The position numbers and the translations under genes were made by a program. From Dromiciops gliroides (Eukaryota; Chordata; Mammalia; Microbiotheria; Microbiotheriidae), in the NCBI RefSeq assembly GCF_019393635.1, contig NC_057861.1, positions 85,615,827 through 85,679,826 of the forward strand: DNA of 64,000 bases, in the 5' to 3' direction. Positions within the stretch are counted from its first letter, which is position 1. Every line of letters starts with the position of its first letter. Shown in pieces: positions 32,216-42,905 of this stretch. The notes beneath the pieces are model-generated. The model ran no database searches, was not told where the DNA came from, and worked only from the letters and a program-made list of their open reading frames with translations.

Positions 32216-32460
32216 TTTTTCAGAACGGATTGGGGATAGAGTATAGATGACTTCTTCATGAATTTCTACTGTAAAGGTGAGGAAAAAGATAAGATTATAG
32301 CTTTGTGAGGTAGAAACTTTTTTTAAACTAAATATAGAGGAGACCTGAATAGAGTAGCCAATTAGGACCATAAAATTGAAGATATATGAGGAAGATGGGT
32401 TGTCTTCTGGGGCAAAATTCTGAAGAACATAGGTAGGGGATGAGAACTAGACAGCAGCCC
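32216..32460 (-). mobile_element. L2-like fragment, antisense
   Basis: TTGGGGATAGAGTATAGATGA and ACTGTAAAGGTGAGGAAAAAG resemble internal antisense L2 text. Confidence 0.4.
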
Positions 32461-32572
32461 CCCCGCCTTTTGGAAAGTACATATATTATAAATATACTAC
32501 ACTTGAAGTTTTATTTCCTATGCATTTTGTCTTTTTGTGTTTATGACTTTTTAGATTAAAAAATCATATGGA

Positions 32573-32712
32573 GGGGTGGCTAGGTGGTGCAGTGGATAAA
32601 GCACTGGCCTTGGATTCAGGAATACCTGAGTTCAAATCCGGCCTCAGACACTTAACACTTACTAGCTGTGTGACCCTGGGCAAGTCACTTAACCCCAATT
32701 GCCTCACTTAAA
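32573..32712 (+). mobile_element. Marsupial tRNA-derived SINE, full length
   Basis: GGCTAGGTGGTGCAGTGGAT to AACCCCAATTGCCTCACTT plus A-run. AAAAATCATATGGA and AAAAATCACATGGA flank it as a target-site duplication with one change. Confidence 0.9.
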
Positions 32713-32727
32713 AAAAAATCACATGGA

Positions 32728-33290
32728 ACATGAATGGACTTTTATTTTCCCAGAAAATCTTTTATATCTTGGTGGATACATTTGTGGGTTTTTTTGAAAA
32801 ATTACTTCTGAATTTTGGATTTTTGTTTTAGGTTATAGTCTAGCCACTGGGTGTGACAGCCATTAAAAGTCGACAATATTTTTGGGAGTGGGCTACCGGG
32901 AGAGGGGTAGGGAGAGAAACCCAGGACACTGCTATCTACTAAGGATGTCTTAACATTTTAAAATGGATTTTTTTAACATCACCTTTATTTCATTTTTATT
33001 CTTTGTTGTAATGAATGGTAGAGGTGGGGAAGGAATTATCTCAAACCAGAAAGGTTTTCTTATAAAAAAGAATAAAGAAGAGTGAACTAATCAACATGTA
33101 AAGCAGTTCTGACAGTTTTTGCAGTGTTTTATACCCATAGCCTTACATCACGGCAAAGAAGGGAGGTAGCTTATTCTCATAACTCTTCTTTAGGGCCATA
33201 ACTTGGTCATTATAATTACATAGTGTTCAGTTTTGATTTTGGGTTATTGAGGTAAATGTATTTTTATAACTGCTTTTTAATCTCAAGGTT
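32728..33290. other. Unclassified DNA
   Basis: No repeat family or exon recognised. Confidence 0.35.
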
Positions 33291-33294
33291 ATCA

Positions 33295-34322
33295 ACATGA
33301 GCATTGTGTTCTAGAAATAGCAGTAAGGCCAGTTTCAGAGACCAATTTTGCAGGATCATAGAGCATGTGGATAGCAGTAAAGTGTAAAGAGACTGGAAAG
33401 GCAAGAAGGCACCAGGTTGAGAAGGGCTTTAAAAGACAAATAGAGGATTTTATATTTGATTCCAGAACTAATAGGGAGACACTGGAGTCTATTAGGGAGT
33501 AGGATTTGACAGGGGCATAACTGCATTTTAGGAAGGTCACTTTTGAAGATGATTGTAGGATGGACTGTGATGGAGAAAGATTTCATGTAGGGAGACCAGC
33601 TTATATAGGCTATTTCAGTAGTCCCAGTGTGAGATGAATAGGGCTTGCACTAGGGCGCTGGCTGTCACTGGAGAGAAGGGAACAAATGTAAGAGATGTTG
33701 CAAAGACAACAGGTCCCTTAGAAAAAAGTTGATCCACAGAGTCAGGATGCAGAGAAGTAGAGAATGTGGATTAAGAAAAATCTGTTATGCAATTAGAAAA
33801 TCATTGGCAACTTTGGAGAGAGTGGTTTCATTTGAATGATGAGGTTAGAAGTCAGATTGCAGAAGTTTTAGAAGAGATTAAAAGAAGAGGAAGTAGAAGC
33901 ACAGATTGTACATTGTACATGGCTTTCTCAAGTTTTAGCTCCAGAAGGGAGAAATGTTCTAGAATGATAGCTAGTAAAGATCATCGATCAGTTTGTGGTT
34001 TGATTTTTGTTGTTGTTGTTGTTGTTGTTTGTTTTTTTTAAAGATGGAGGATACCTGAATGTGTTCATAGACATCAGGGAACCAGCCAGTAGACAAAGAG
34101 AGATTGTAAATTAGTGGAAAAGTGAAGATGATAAAGGGACAGATCTCCTGAAGAGGATGGGATAAAATGGAATCACTTGTGCATGTATAGGGGTTTGCCT
34201 TGGCAAGGAGAAGGCCTATCTCTTCATGTGAGATGGGTAAAAGAAGATAAAATGGGGCACTACGTCTGAGTGGGGTGAGATTAGGAGGTAGAGAGAAGGA
34301 GCTCTTGGTGAGTGGCAGCTCT
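33295..34322 (-). mobile_element. L2 LINE, antisense
   Basis: AGCAGTAAGGCCAGTTTCAG, GAAGGGCTTTAAAAGACAAA, AATAGGGAGACACTGGAGTC, GGAGACCAGCTTATATAGGC and CATTTGAATGATGAGGTTAG follow the L2 antisense order. A GTT microsatellite sits at 34,005-34,030. Confidence 0.75.
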
Positions 34323-34785
34323 TATTTTTCTTTAATAGCATTTTATTTTTTCCAGTTATATGTAAAGATAGTTTTCAATATTCGTTTCTATAAGATTTTG
34401 AGTTTCAAATTTTTCTCTCTGTCCTTTCCCCTACCCCCTTCCCAAGACAGCAAGCAATCTGATATAGGTTATATATGTACAATCACATTATACATATTTC
34501 CACATTAGCCATGTTGTAAAAGAAGAATCAGAACAAAAGGGGAAAACCTCAAGAAAGAAAAAAAAAAGAAAAAGTAAAAATAGAATGGTTCAATCTGCAT
34601 TCAGATTCCACAGTTCTTTTTCTGGATTTGGAGAGCATTTCCCATCATGAGTCTTTTGGAAATGTCTCAGATCATTGTAATGCTGAGAAAAGCAAAGTCT
34701 ATCACAGCTGATCATTACACAATGTTGCTGTTACTGTGTAAGATGTTTTCCTGGTTCTGCTTATTTCACACCTCTCTTATTTTTC
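34323..34785 (-). mobile_element. L1 3' UTR, inserted in L2
   Basis: TAGCATTTTATTTTTTCCAG, GCAATCTGATATAGGTTATA, TTCCCATCATGAGTCTTTTG and TGTAAGATGTTTTCCTGG. L2 antisense sequence flanks it on both sides. Confidence 0.75.
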
Positions 34786-35165
34786 AATGAAATATGAGAC
34801 GGTTCTCATCTGAGATGGTGAAAGAAGAATGTGCCATGGGAGGCATGAACTATGAAGAGGTTTGGAATGTTTTGATGAGTGGGATAGTGATTATATTAGG
34901 AAGGCATTAAATGATGCCTTGCTATAGTGAAGCTCTGTTTGAGGTTAAATAGCATGAATTTGTAGTCAGCATGGTTTCATGATTTTCTCTAGTTCATTTC
35001 AGCAGCATGGGAATAGGAACGAAGGACACAGGTGGTGGGAGTAATCCAAGTTTGGGGCTTGATAAGATGATAGGATGAAGGGACAAATGTAGAGGATGGA
35101 GTAAAGTTGAACTGAGTTACCCAAGGGTTTGGGATAAGGAAGGGAGGAGAGTGTGGCCTATACAG
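34786..35165 (-). mobile_element. L2 LINE continuation, antisense
   Basis: GAGATGGTGAAAGAAGAATG, then GATAGGATGAAGGGACAAATG and ACCCAAGGGTTTGGGATAAG resume the L2 interrupted by the L1. Confidence 0.55.
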
Positions 35166-35169
35166 GGAG

Positions 35170-35690
35170 AGAAAAGCATTTATTAAGCACTTACTATATA
35201 TCATGCACTGTGATAAGTGTTTTTTGTTATTGTTGAGTCATTTCAGTTGTGTCTGACTCTGACTCCATTTGAGACTTTCTTTGGCAAAGATACTAGAGTG
35301 GTTTGCCATTTCCTTCTCTAGTTCATTTTACAGATGAGGAAACTGAGGCAAACGGGATTAAATGATATGTCCAGGGTCACACAGTAAGTGTCTGAGGACA
35401 GATTTGACCTCATAAGGATGAATCTTCCTGATTCCAAGCCCAATACTCTATCCACTGCACCACCTAGTGATAAGTGCTTTGAAAAGGTCTAATTTGAGCA
35501 TCACAACAAACCTTCCAGGGAGGTGCCATTATTATCCCCATTTTACAGTTGAGGAAAATGAGGTAGGCAGAAGTTAAATGACTTGCTCAGGTTCACACAG
35601 CTCATAAGTGTCTGAGGCCAAATTTGAATTCATCTTTCTGACTCCAGGTCCAGCACTCTTGTCTATCCACTATGCCATCAACTGCCTTGG
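35170..35690 (-). mobile_element. MIR/THER1 SINE interrupted by an RTE-tailed SINE
   Basis: A reversed MIR 3' end (TTTATTAAGCACTTACTATA) runs to 35,215 and resumes at 35,466 (GTGCTTTGAAAAGGTC...TTTTACAGTTGAGGAAAATG), ending with a CTATGCCATCAACTGCC head. The interrupting SINE, 35,217-35,465, has the tail CAGTTGTGTCTGACTCTGAC and CTTTGGCAAAGATACTAGAG. GTGATAAGTG is duplicated at the junctions. Confidence 0.8.
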
Positions 35691-36130
35691 CTTGGGCAAG
35701 AATTGAGGCTCTGGAGGCTATGGAGAAGATAAAGAATGGGGTTAGAAGTCTTTAGGCAGATGGAAACATAGGGTAATAAAAGGTGATCAGATGAAACAGC
35801 TCATGCATATGAATGTAGAACACTTGGGGGAGACAGGCATCTTCCCAAGAAGACCAGTACCCGCCTTTTAAATGACAAATGTTCTGTCGGCATTGCTATG
35901 TGGCAGTAATCAAGCAACTGTCACACAGAAAGAAATGGAAAGGTTTATAGTAGCTGGGAGCAGGCTAACTGGTGAGGAACTTTGTAGAAGGACAGGAGTA
36001 AACATGTCCACAAGGGATCTTATGGTTGAAAGACAAGCTGGTCTGCTAATGGGTCAAAGAAGAGGGGCAACAGAGGGAGAGCCAGGGGCTTGGGACCTAG
36101 TGATGCTGGGGTAAATTCAGGAATGTTTTC
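35691..36130 (-). mobile_element. L2-like sequence, antisense
   Basis: AGGCTCTGGAGGCTATGG and GGAGACAGGCATCTTCCC resemble L2 antisense text and continue the 33.3-35.2 kb element. The 80-codon plus frame at 35,872 has no recognisable motif. Confidence 0.4.
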
Positions 36131-36151
36131 AGCATTAATATTAGATGGGCC

Positions 36152-36219
36152 TGGGGGCAGCTAGGTGCCACAGTTATTAAAATATATTATTATCAATATT
36201 AGAAATTATTAATATTACA
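36152..36219 (+). mobile_element. Tail-less SINE head fragment with target-site duplication
   Basis: Only TGGGGGCAGCTAGGTGCCACAG remains, followed by AT-rich sequence. The duplication AATATTAGATGGGCC at 36,137-36,151 and 36,220-36,234 shows a genuine insertion. Keeping the 5' head while losing the 3' part is the opposite of normal truncation, so a later deletion or template switch is implied. Confidence 0.7.
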
Positions 36220-36239
36220 AATATTAGATGGGCCTTCTC

Positions 36240-36905
36240 TGGCAAGCTTGGGCAATCTAAGATTTGTTGTAGGTATGGGTAGCTTGCCAGGGGTCATCCA
36301 CATTGAGTGTCACATTGCTTATTCATTTTGATCTTTAACAGGTAAAGTCTGCTAGAACTTCAAAGGCTTTTTCCCCCACAGGAACTGCTTTCAAGCTTCT
36401 TTCTTCCCCTTACCTCTCCCAACCTTATACTTATTTAACATTTGATTTTTTTTGAACCCCAGTGCAGGACTTTATATTTATCCTTTTTAAACTTTTAGTT
36501 TGGGGCTTTTACTGCTTTAGTTTCTGAGGGTCAAGGACTCCTTCGATCATTGTAAAGGGGAGGGTCCAAGGGCTACCTCTTCTTGGCCTTTGATCACATG
36601 GCCCCGAGAAAGGCCCTGGATTTTTTGCCTTTTTTTTTTTTCTTTTCTGATCCAGGTGCAAGGAATGGAGTCTGATTTGGCTTCAGAGTCATGGCGATCT
36701 GGGAGTCTAGGAATGCAGGGTAGGTGTTGTAGCCAGCTCAGCAGATGCTCTGAAGAATTCAGTTCTGAACAGCCCAGCAAAAGCTGGCATTGCACTTTTT
36801 GAACTAAAACTTGGTGTAACCAATGCTATGGTAGAACTTCTCCCCTCCCTCCATCTCTAGAAATTGAGGTGTCATGGGGAATTATGGCCAGAGGTGCTGG
36901 GGGAA
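36240..36905. other. Unclassified DNA
   Basis: Contains a small 10-bp-arm inverted repeat (CTGGCAAGCT near 36,239 and AGCTTGCCAG near 36,280). The overlapping frames at 36,547-36,802 on both strands lack recognisable motifs. Confidence 0.35.
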
Positions 36906-36925
36906 GTGATTGTACCTGTATTCTT

Positions 36926-37074
36926 TTTTTTTTTTTTTTGCAGGGCAATGAGGGTTAAGTGACTTGCCCAGGGTCACACAGCTAGTAAGTGTCAAGTGTC
37001 TGAGGCCAGATTTGAACTCAGGTACTCCTGAATCCAGGGCCGGTGCTTTACCATTGCGCCATCTAGCTGCCCCC
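36926..37074 (-). mobile_element. Marsupial tRNA-derived SINE, full length
   Basis: Poly-T, GCAGGGCAATGAGGGTTAAG and head GCGCCATCTAGCTGCCCC. A perfect 18-bp target-site duplication, GATTGTACCTGTATTCTT, is at 36,908-36,925 and 37,075-37,092. The 3' end variant GCAGGGCAATGAGGG marks a different subfamily from GTGAGGCAATTGGGG copies. Confidence 0.95.
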
Positions 37075-37092
37075 GATTGTACCTGTATTCTT

Positions 37093-37475
37093 GCTGTATC
37101 TTTGAAGCAAATATCCCTTTGTAAAAGCTAAAACAAACAAACAAACAAGCCTGTTAGCTGTAGCCCACCTGTTCTTAAAGTGAGATCTTTTCGGATTCTA
37201 AATTTGTCATCTAATATATTAGCTAGCTTTTCTGACTTGATTATTGTTAAGTTTGAGAAGCATAACTAAAATGGAAGCATATTTACTTAGTGCTCTGAGG
37301 TTTACAGTCTTTCCCCTTACTTGTCTGAGTCTCAACAACCCTGTGAGTTTGGAAGTACAAACATTGTTTTCATCTAAGTCTGGCTAAAATGTTAAACAGT
37401 ACTTAGGATGGAACTGCTATGATCTTCCTCCAGGCTTCTGTTCTCCACCCATTACTTCTCTTTCACTTTGAGATT
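37093..37475. other. Unclassified DNA with MIR-like pieces
   Basis: Near 37,290-37,370 there is weak MIR-like text (CTCAACAACCCTGTGAGTTTG). Nothing else recognised. Confidence 0.3.
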
Positions 37476-37479
37476 GCTG

Positions 37480-37655
37480 TCCTACTTCACATATACCTTG
37501 TATATACCTGATTATTTACATATTGTCTTCCCTCATAGAATGTGAGCTCCTTTGGCGGGGGGCGGACCCTGTTTTTTGTCTTCTTTGTATCACCAGGCCT
37601 TAGCACAGTTCTTGGCACATTGTAAGAACTTAATAAATACATATCTACTGACTTA
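37480..37655 (+). mobile_element. L2 3' end
   Basis: AGAATGTGAGCTCCTTTGG, AGGCCTTAGCACAGTTCTTGG and AAGAACTTAATAAATAC form a clear L2 3' terminus. Confidence 0.8.
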
Positions 37656-37659
37656 GTGG

Positions 37660-38280
37660 TTAGGGGTGGGTCAGAACTAGTTGACTGATTGTACCCTAAC
37701 TGCATTATCATCTAGTCTGTATTGCTCCATTTTGTCCACAAGGATATGTTATAATAAATGTCAGGTTATTTTCTGAAGTAATAAATGCAAATTGAATAAA
37801 TGAAAAGTTGTGGCATTCCTTCATCTCCCAGTTTAGTAAGTTCTGCCTTTCCTCCAAGGTCACCCCTCCCTGAAAAAAAAAAGAGTAATTGATATTAGGT
37901 TTTAATGACTTGCTTTGTGGAAACCCATTTTGTGCCTGGTAAATTGAACTTATTTAGGGAAGCCAGTTTCCCTAAGGCTCATTTCTTGACTGATCAGCAT
38001 AGATGACTTCTCAATTGCTGTAGCTTTTCGTGTAACTCTGTTATGTACTGAATAGTCATTAAAAAAAAATTAGGTTTAATCAGGTAGCATGAAAAGATGT
38101 AAAGCGCATCTTCCCTCACAATTTCTGGACAGTCAGATTATAGTCCATTGATCTTATTCTTCTGCTAATGACAGCAAAGCATGATAAACATTTTAAAAAT
38201 ATAGATAAATTGGCAGAATATTAAAAATACAGAATTCAAGAAGAATAATTTAGAAACTGATTATGCTTTCATTCTTGGCT
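37660..38280. other. Unclassified DNA
   Basis: No recognisable feature. Confidence 0.35.
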
Positions 38281-38284
38281 TTTA

Positions 38285-38915
38285 ATAATAGCTTTTTAAT
38301 TGGTCTCCCTGCTGGTTCCAATCACTTTCCCACTTAAATCCATTCTCTACTCTGAGGCTAAAGTGATTTTCTTAAAGTTCAATTTTTCCCATATCACAAC
38401 CCCTTTAACCCCTAAACAAACTCCACTGGCTTCCAGTTACCTCCAGGATCAAACATAAAGTCATCTCTTTTTACATGTAAAGCTCTTTACTAGCTGTCTT
38501 CTTCTTACCTTTCCAATCTTCTTTCACTTTACTCCCTTCCATGCAATGTAAGATCTAGCACTTTTGAGCTGCTTGCTGTCTCTTACAAATGACCTTTGAT
38601 CTCCCAGTTCTTGTGATTTTGCACTGGCTGTCTCCCATACCTGGATGCCTCCTTGACTCTTCTTGACTTCCTGGTGTCCTTTAAGACATAGCTCAAGTGC
38701 CACCTTCTGCAGCAAGCCCTTTCGGTCCACTCAATCACTTAATCTTTCTCATCAATGGTTATATTCTACTTTTTTCAATTTATAGTTTATATGAATATGT
38801 CTGCCTTTATGATCAGGGAGAAAAAGTTCCTTGAGTACAGGGATTGTCTACATGGTTTTTAGGTGTCTTTCTGTCTGCAGCGCTTAGCATAGAGCCTGGC
38901 ACATGTTCATCCTTC
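38285..38915 (+). mobile_element. L2 LINE 3' part
   Basis: TTGGTCTCCCTGCTGGTTCC, CTTCCAGTTACCTCCAGGATC, TACCTTTCCAATCTTCTTTC and CTTAGCATAGAGCCTGGCAC give the L2 3' coding end and UTR in order. A segment of it recurs inverted at 39,720-39,845. Confidence 0.85.
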
Positions 38916-38917
38916 AT

Positions 38918-39076
38918 TTTCCTTTTTTTTTTTGGCATGTGTGGGACAGTGAAGGGTAAATGACTTGCCCAGGGTCTCACAGCTAATAAGTGTCAAGTGT
39001 CTGAGACTAGATTTGAACTCGGGTCCTCCTGAATCCAGGGCTGGTGCTTTATCCACTGCAACACCTAGCTACCCCC
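38918..39076 (-). mobile_element. Marsupial tRNA-derived SINE, diverged
   Basis: Poly-T, then GGGTAAATGACTTGCCCAGG and GCAACACCTAGCTACCCCC. TTCATTTTC flanks both sides. Confidence 0.85.
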
Positions 39077-39600
39077 ATTCTTCATTTTCAGAGGACTAGT
39101 GACATCAAGATGTTATTGGATGTTGGGGAATGTCTTGACTTGCATGTGAATTGGATTTAAGTGAGTCAGAGTTGCACAAAGTCATCAGCCTCACTCTCTT
39201 TTCTAGAGTCATCAAAGTCCAGTGGCAGGACAAAAGCCTGGGATTCAGTGGATGACCTTGGTGTCTTTGATGTCTGGCCTAGCTCTAAGTGTTTCACAAC
39301 CACCTGCTTTGGCCTCTTCGTAGCCATTGGAACAAATTGTTTTCACCCACCCATTCTGCTGCGGGAAGTCTTCACATGCTTGGGGTAGACATCCCCCTAA
39401 TTCAATGACAGTTTTGAGGCCTTTTGGTTAACCTCAAAATGGTTTAGCCCATCTGCTGAGATGGTTTTACCAGGATATGGCCACTGTGCATGCCACAAGT
39501 GACAGTTGGGTGACAGGTGGACCCCAAAGGTGGGTGGCGTGTTCAGGGTGTTCACATCTCTGGTGTGAGGGCTTGCTTAGCCTTTTTCAAGTCTGCTTAT
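39077..39600 (-). mobile_element. Unnamed dispersed repeat related to the tail at 1.4-1.6 kb
   Basis: GACTTGCATGTGAATTGGAT and CATCAGCCTCACTCTCTTTT match the reverse complement of 1,410-1,585. It then extends about 350 bp beyond the shared part, so it may be the parent element of that SINE tail. The family was not identified. Confidence 0.5.
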
Positions 39601-39639
39601 ATACCTTTGGTCTTTACCTCTCACCCAACTTTCGCTTGT

Positions 39640-39845
39640 GGCTCTAAGAAACTAGCAAGTTCAGCCTGGCATATAGTGAGTGCTTAAAAAATACTCATGG
39701 ATGGCATCCCTTTATGGCAGAGAGCCAGTGCAAAAGCATAAGAGTTGGGAGATCAAGGGTCATGTGCAAGAGACAGCAAGCAACTCAAAAGTGCTTACAA
39801 TGCATGGAAGGGAGTAAAGTGAAAGATGGGAAGATATACCTTTCC
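39640..39845. mobile_element. L2 fragments in opposing orientation
   Basis: A short plus-strand L2 3' end (CCTGGCATATAGTGAGTGC) is followed by 39,720-39,845 in minus, the close inverted match to 38,517-38,640. Confidence 0.6.
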
Positions 39846-39914
39846 AAATTGCCTATCCCTTTAATATTGTATACAAAGTGGATCCTTTAAATGGAGTTAA
39901 GAATAGGAAGATAG

Positions 39915-40067
39915 GGGGCGGCTAGGTGGTGCAGTGGATAAAGCACTGGCCCTGGATTCCTGAGTACCTGAGTTCAAATCCAGTCTCAGACACTTGACAT
40001 TTAGTAGCTGTGTGACCCTGGGCAAGTCACTTAACCCCCATTGCCCCACAAAAAAAACAAACAAAAA
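39915..40067 (+). mobile_element. Marsupial tRNA-derived SINE, full length
   Basis: GGGGCGGCTAGGTGGTGCAG to AACCCCCATTGCCCCACA plus A-rich tail. Target-site duplication AAGAATAGGAAGATAG at 39,899-39,914 and 40,068-40,083. Confidence 0.9.
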
Positions 40068-40289
40068 AAGAATAGGAAGATAGACCATTGCTCCTCCATT
40101 CTGCTTTTGCTAATACTTATATTACACATGCAGGTCCAAAGTTGTTCCACTGTGTTCTGAAGATATTACAAAGACTCATGAGAATTATATTGCAACTCAG
40201 AGCCTGTATCTAGTTGTATCTAGTCCTTGATTCTGGTGTTCATTTTTTTCTTTTTAAGCAACTCATTAACGACCTATTTATTATTTTTG

Positions 40290-40461
40290 TTTGTTTGTTT
40301 TTTTGTTTGGGTTTTTTTTTGGTAAGGCAATTGGGATTAAGTGACTTGCCCAGGGTCACACAATCACCTAGTGAGTGTTAAGTGTCTGAGGTCGGATTTG
40401 AACTCGGGTCTTCCTGAAACCAGGGCTGGTGCTCTATCCACTGTGCCACCTAGCTGCCCCA
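40290..40461 (-). mobile_element. Marsupial tRNA-derived SINE, full length
   Basis: T/G-rich tail, GGTAAGGCAATTGGGATTAAG, head GCCACCTAGCTGCCCC. A small insertion (CAATCACCTAGTG) sits in the CORE. ACCTATTTATT is duplicated on both sides. Confidence 0.85.
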
Positions 40462-40475
40462 ACCTATTTATTTTG

Positions 40476-40865
40476 CCACAGTACATTAGATTAAATAAAT
40501 AGACTTCCTGCCTATTCCAACTACCATAGAGGACCTATTTGTATTTTATGTGATTTAAAATGAACTCATATCAAATTGGTAATTAGTTATATTTTGAAGT
40601 AGGAAATAAAGGAACATGTAAGGGAAGCATTCCATAGTGTTTGCTGCACTTTAAATGTAAAACAGGGAATGAATCCAACTTTCTTCTAACAGAGGCACCC
40701 CCTCCCACTTTTATGATGCTATCAACTACTTAAAGTTGTAAATAGTGTTTATGGTTTCAGTGAATTTATAGTTTAATTTGTATAAGTTGTGTTTTTTTAA
40801 AAACTAGTTCTCTAGGTAACACTATTGTTTTCTACCCCTACTATTTTTACATAGAAAAAGACAGC
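40476..40865. other. Unclassified AT-rich DNA
   Basis: No recognisable feature. Confidence 0.35.
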
Positions 40866-40867
40866 AG

Positions 40868-41065
40868 TGAGAGGCAGCTTGGTATAGTAAGAGAGATCCC
40901 TGGATTTGGAGTTACTGGACTTGAGTTCATGCTCTTGTTTTGACATTTAATGTAATATACATATAATAATATTTAATATACTTAATAGATGGCCAAGTCA
41001 TTTAACCTCTCTCAGCTCGTTTTCCTAGTTGTAAAATGAGGACAATATTGTAGCTTGCAGCTCTT
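40868..41065 (+). mobile_element. MIR-type SINE with AT-rich internal insertion
   Basis: GAGGCAGCTTGGTATAGTAAG and GACTTGAGTTCATGCTC at the 5' end; CAAGTCATTTAACCTCTCTC and TTGTAAAATGAGGACAATA at the 3' end. TAATATACATATAATAATA-type sequence lies between. Confidence 0.65.
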
Positions 41066-41094
41066 ATTTGTTATTGAAATAGTTAAATTTAACC

Positions 41095-41640
41095 ACATAG
41101 GTTTCCAACCTGGGTGTTATCCTTTACTATTCACTCTCTCACAACCCACATATCCAGTCTCTTGCCAAGTCTTGTTCCCCCTGCCTTCCCTACATCTCTT
41201 GAATACATTCCCTTCTCTCCTCTAGCAGTGCCTTCATCCTGATCCAGGCCCTCATCTTTGTCCCTTCCAATACAGCATTGAGGCTGGTGAGGGAGGGGTG
41301 CTGAGCATTATAGTTTTCTTGTATTAATTTTTAAAGTTTTTACCTTGTCAGGGTTCACTTTTTTCCCTTTGGATTCAGCTGTAATTGCATTAATCCCAAC
41401 ACAATTTCTTTTTTTGGAAGTTTAGAGTTAAAATTGTCTAAAGAAAGCGACTATCTTCCAGCTTGATGCTCATTTGACCTTGAAGTCTTAGTTGCCTCCA
41501 TATTGGCATAGAGCTACACAAAGATGTAAAGCTCCTTGAGAGCAGGGACTTTCTCTGCTTCTGTTTGTATTCCTAGTGCTTAGCACAGTGATTGACATAT
41601 AGTAAGCACTTAATAAATGTTTGTTGACTTACTGTTGACT
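41095..41640 (+). mobile_element. L2 LINE fragments
   Basis: CTGGGTGTTATCCTTTACTA and CAGTCTCTTGCCAAGTCTTG are L2 coding-region landmarks. The 3' end is GAGAGCAGGGACTTTCTC and AAGCACTTAATAAATGTTTG at 41,540-41,635. An unrelated stretch lies between. Confidence 0.7.
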
Positions 41641-41844
41641 GACTGAAAAAGAAAATCATAAAGGAACCTGACACACTTACTAAAACTGTTGCCTTGCCAC
41701 TCTTACAAGATCTACCTGGCTCATGCATACTTCTTTCATTCCCCCCTGCCCCCATGCCCCAAACTTTCTTTTTAATAGCAACATCTTGGGCCAGTTTGGG
41801 TTTATTGGCAGTGAAAGCACAAGTTTTTTTATTTGTTGAACGAT

Positions 41845-42680
41845 CAGTAAGCATTTATTAAGTGCTTACTATATGCCAGGTGCTATGCTAAGTGCAGGGC
41901 ATACAAAAAGAGGCAACAGACAATTCCCGTCTTCAAAGAACTTGCGATCTAATGGGGAAGACGACATGCAAGCAAATATATACAAAGTAAACTATATACA
42001 GCACAAATAGAAAATAATTAACAGAGGGGAAGTCAATGGAATTAAGAGGAGTTGGGGAAGGCTTCCAATAAAAGATGAGATTTTTAGTTGGAATTTAAAG
42101 GAAGCCAGGGAAAGCAGTGCTTGGAGCAGAGGATGGAGAGAGTTCCAGGCACAGGGAACAAACAATGAAAATGCCCAGAGTTGAGAGATGGAGTGTCTTG
42201 CTGGAACAGCTGATGAGTACATGTTTGGGAATAAGGTGTAAGAAGATTAGAAAGGTAGGAGGAGGTTAGGTTATTAAGGGCTTTGAATGCCAAACAGAAC
42301 ATTTTGTATTTGATACTGGAGGTGATAGGGAATGATGAGTTTATTGAGTAGGGTGACGTGATGAGATTTTCACTTTAGGAAACTCACTTTCATGGCTGAA
42401 AGAAGGATGGATTCAAGAGGGAAGAGAGTTGAGGGAGCCAGGTCCACCCCCAGGCTATTCCAATTGTACAAGCATGAGGGCCTGTATTAGGGCAGTGGCA
42501 GAATCAGAGGCTTTGGCAATGGATTGGATTTGGGAGTTGAAAGATAGTGAGGAGTTCCATTTTGGACATACTGAGTTTTAAAATGTCTACTGGACGTCAA
42601 AAATTCATCTGGAGATGCAAGATGGAGGTCAGCAGGGAGTTTGGGGCAGAATAGGTAGATTTGAGAATCTAATTAAACCT
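41845..42680 (-). mobile_element. L2 LINE 3' half, antisense
   Basis: Starts with a reversed 3' end (GCATTTATTAAGTGCTTAC, GCCAGGTGCTATGCTAAG) and continues AGGCTTCCAATAAAAGATGAG, GGAGGTGATAGGGAATGATG and CTACTGGACGTCAAAAATTC. Confidence 0.85.
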
Positions 42681-42694
42681 TTATGTGAATAGGA

Positions 42695-42905
42695 ATCCCC
42701 TCTACAAGATACCTGACAAATTATCCACCCTTGGCTTGGAAACCCCCAACGAGGGGATACCCACAAATTCCTAAGAAAGGAGTTTTACTTCTGGGTAGTT
42801 CCATTTGTTAGGAATTGTTTCCTTACATTGCCTCTCTTCAACTTCTACCTATTGTTCTTAGTTTTGCTTTTTGGAGTCAAGCAGAACTAGTACCTAGCAC
42901 AATGC
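42695..42905. mobile_element. Old CR1/L3-like fragment
   Basis: GGTAGTTCCATTTGTTAGG followed by TTCCTTACATTGCCTCTC recalls the GTTAGGAAGTTTTTCCTTAC block of ancient mammalian CR1/L3-related repeats. Weak. Confidence 0.35.
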
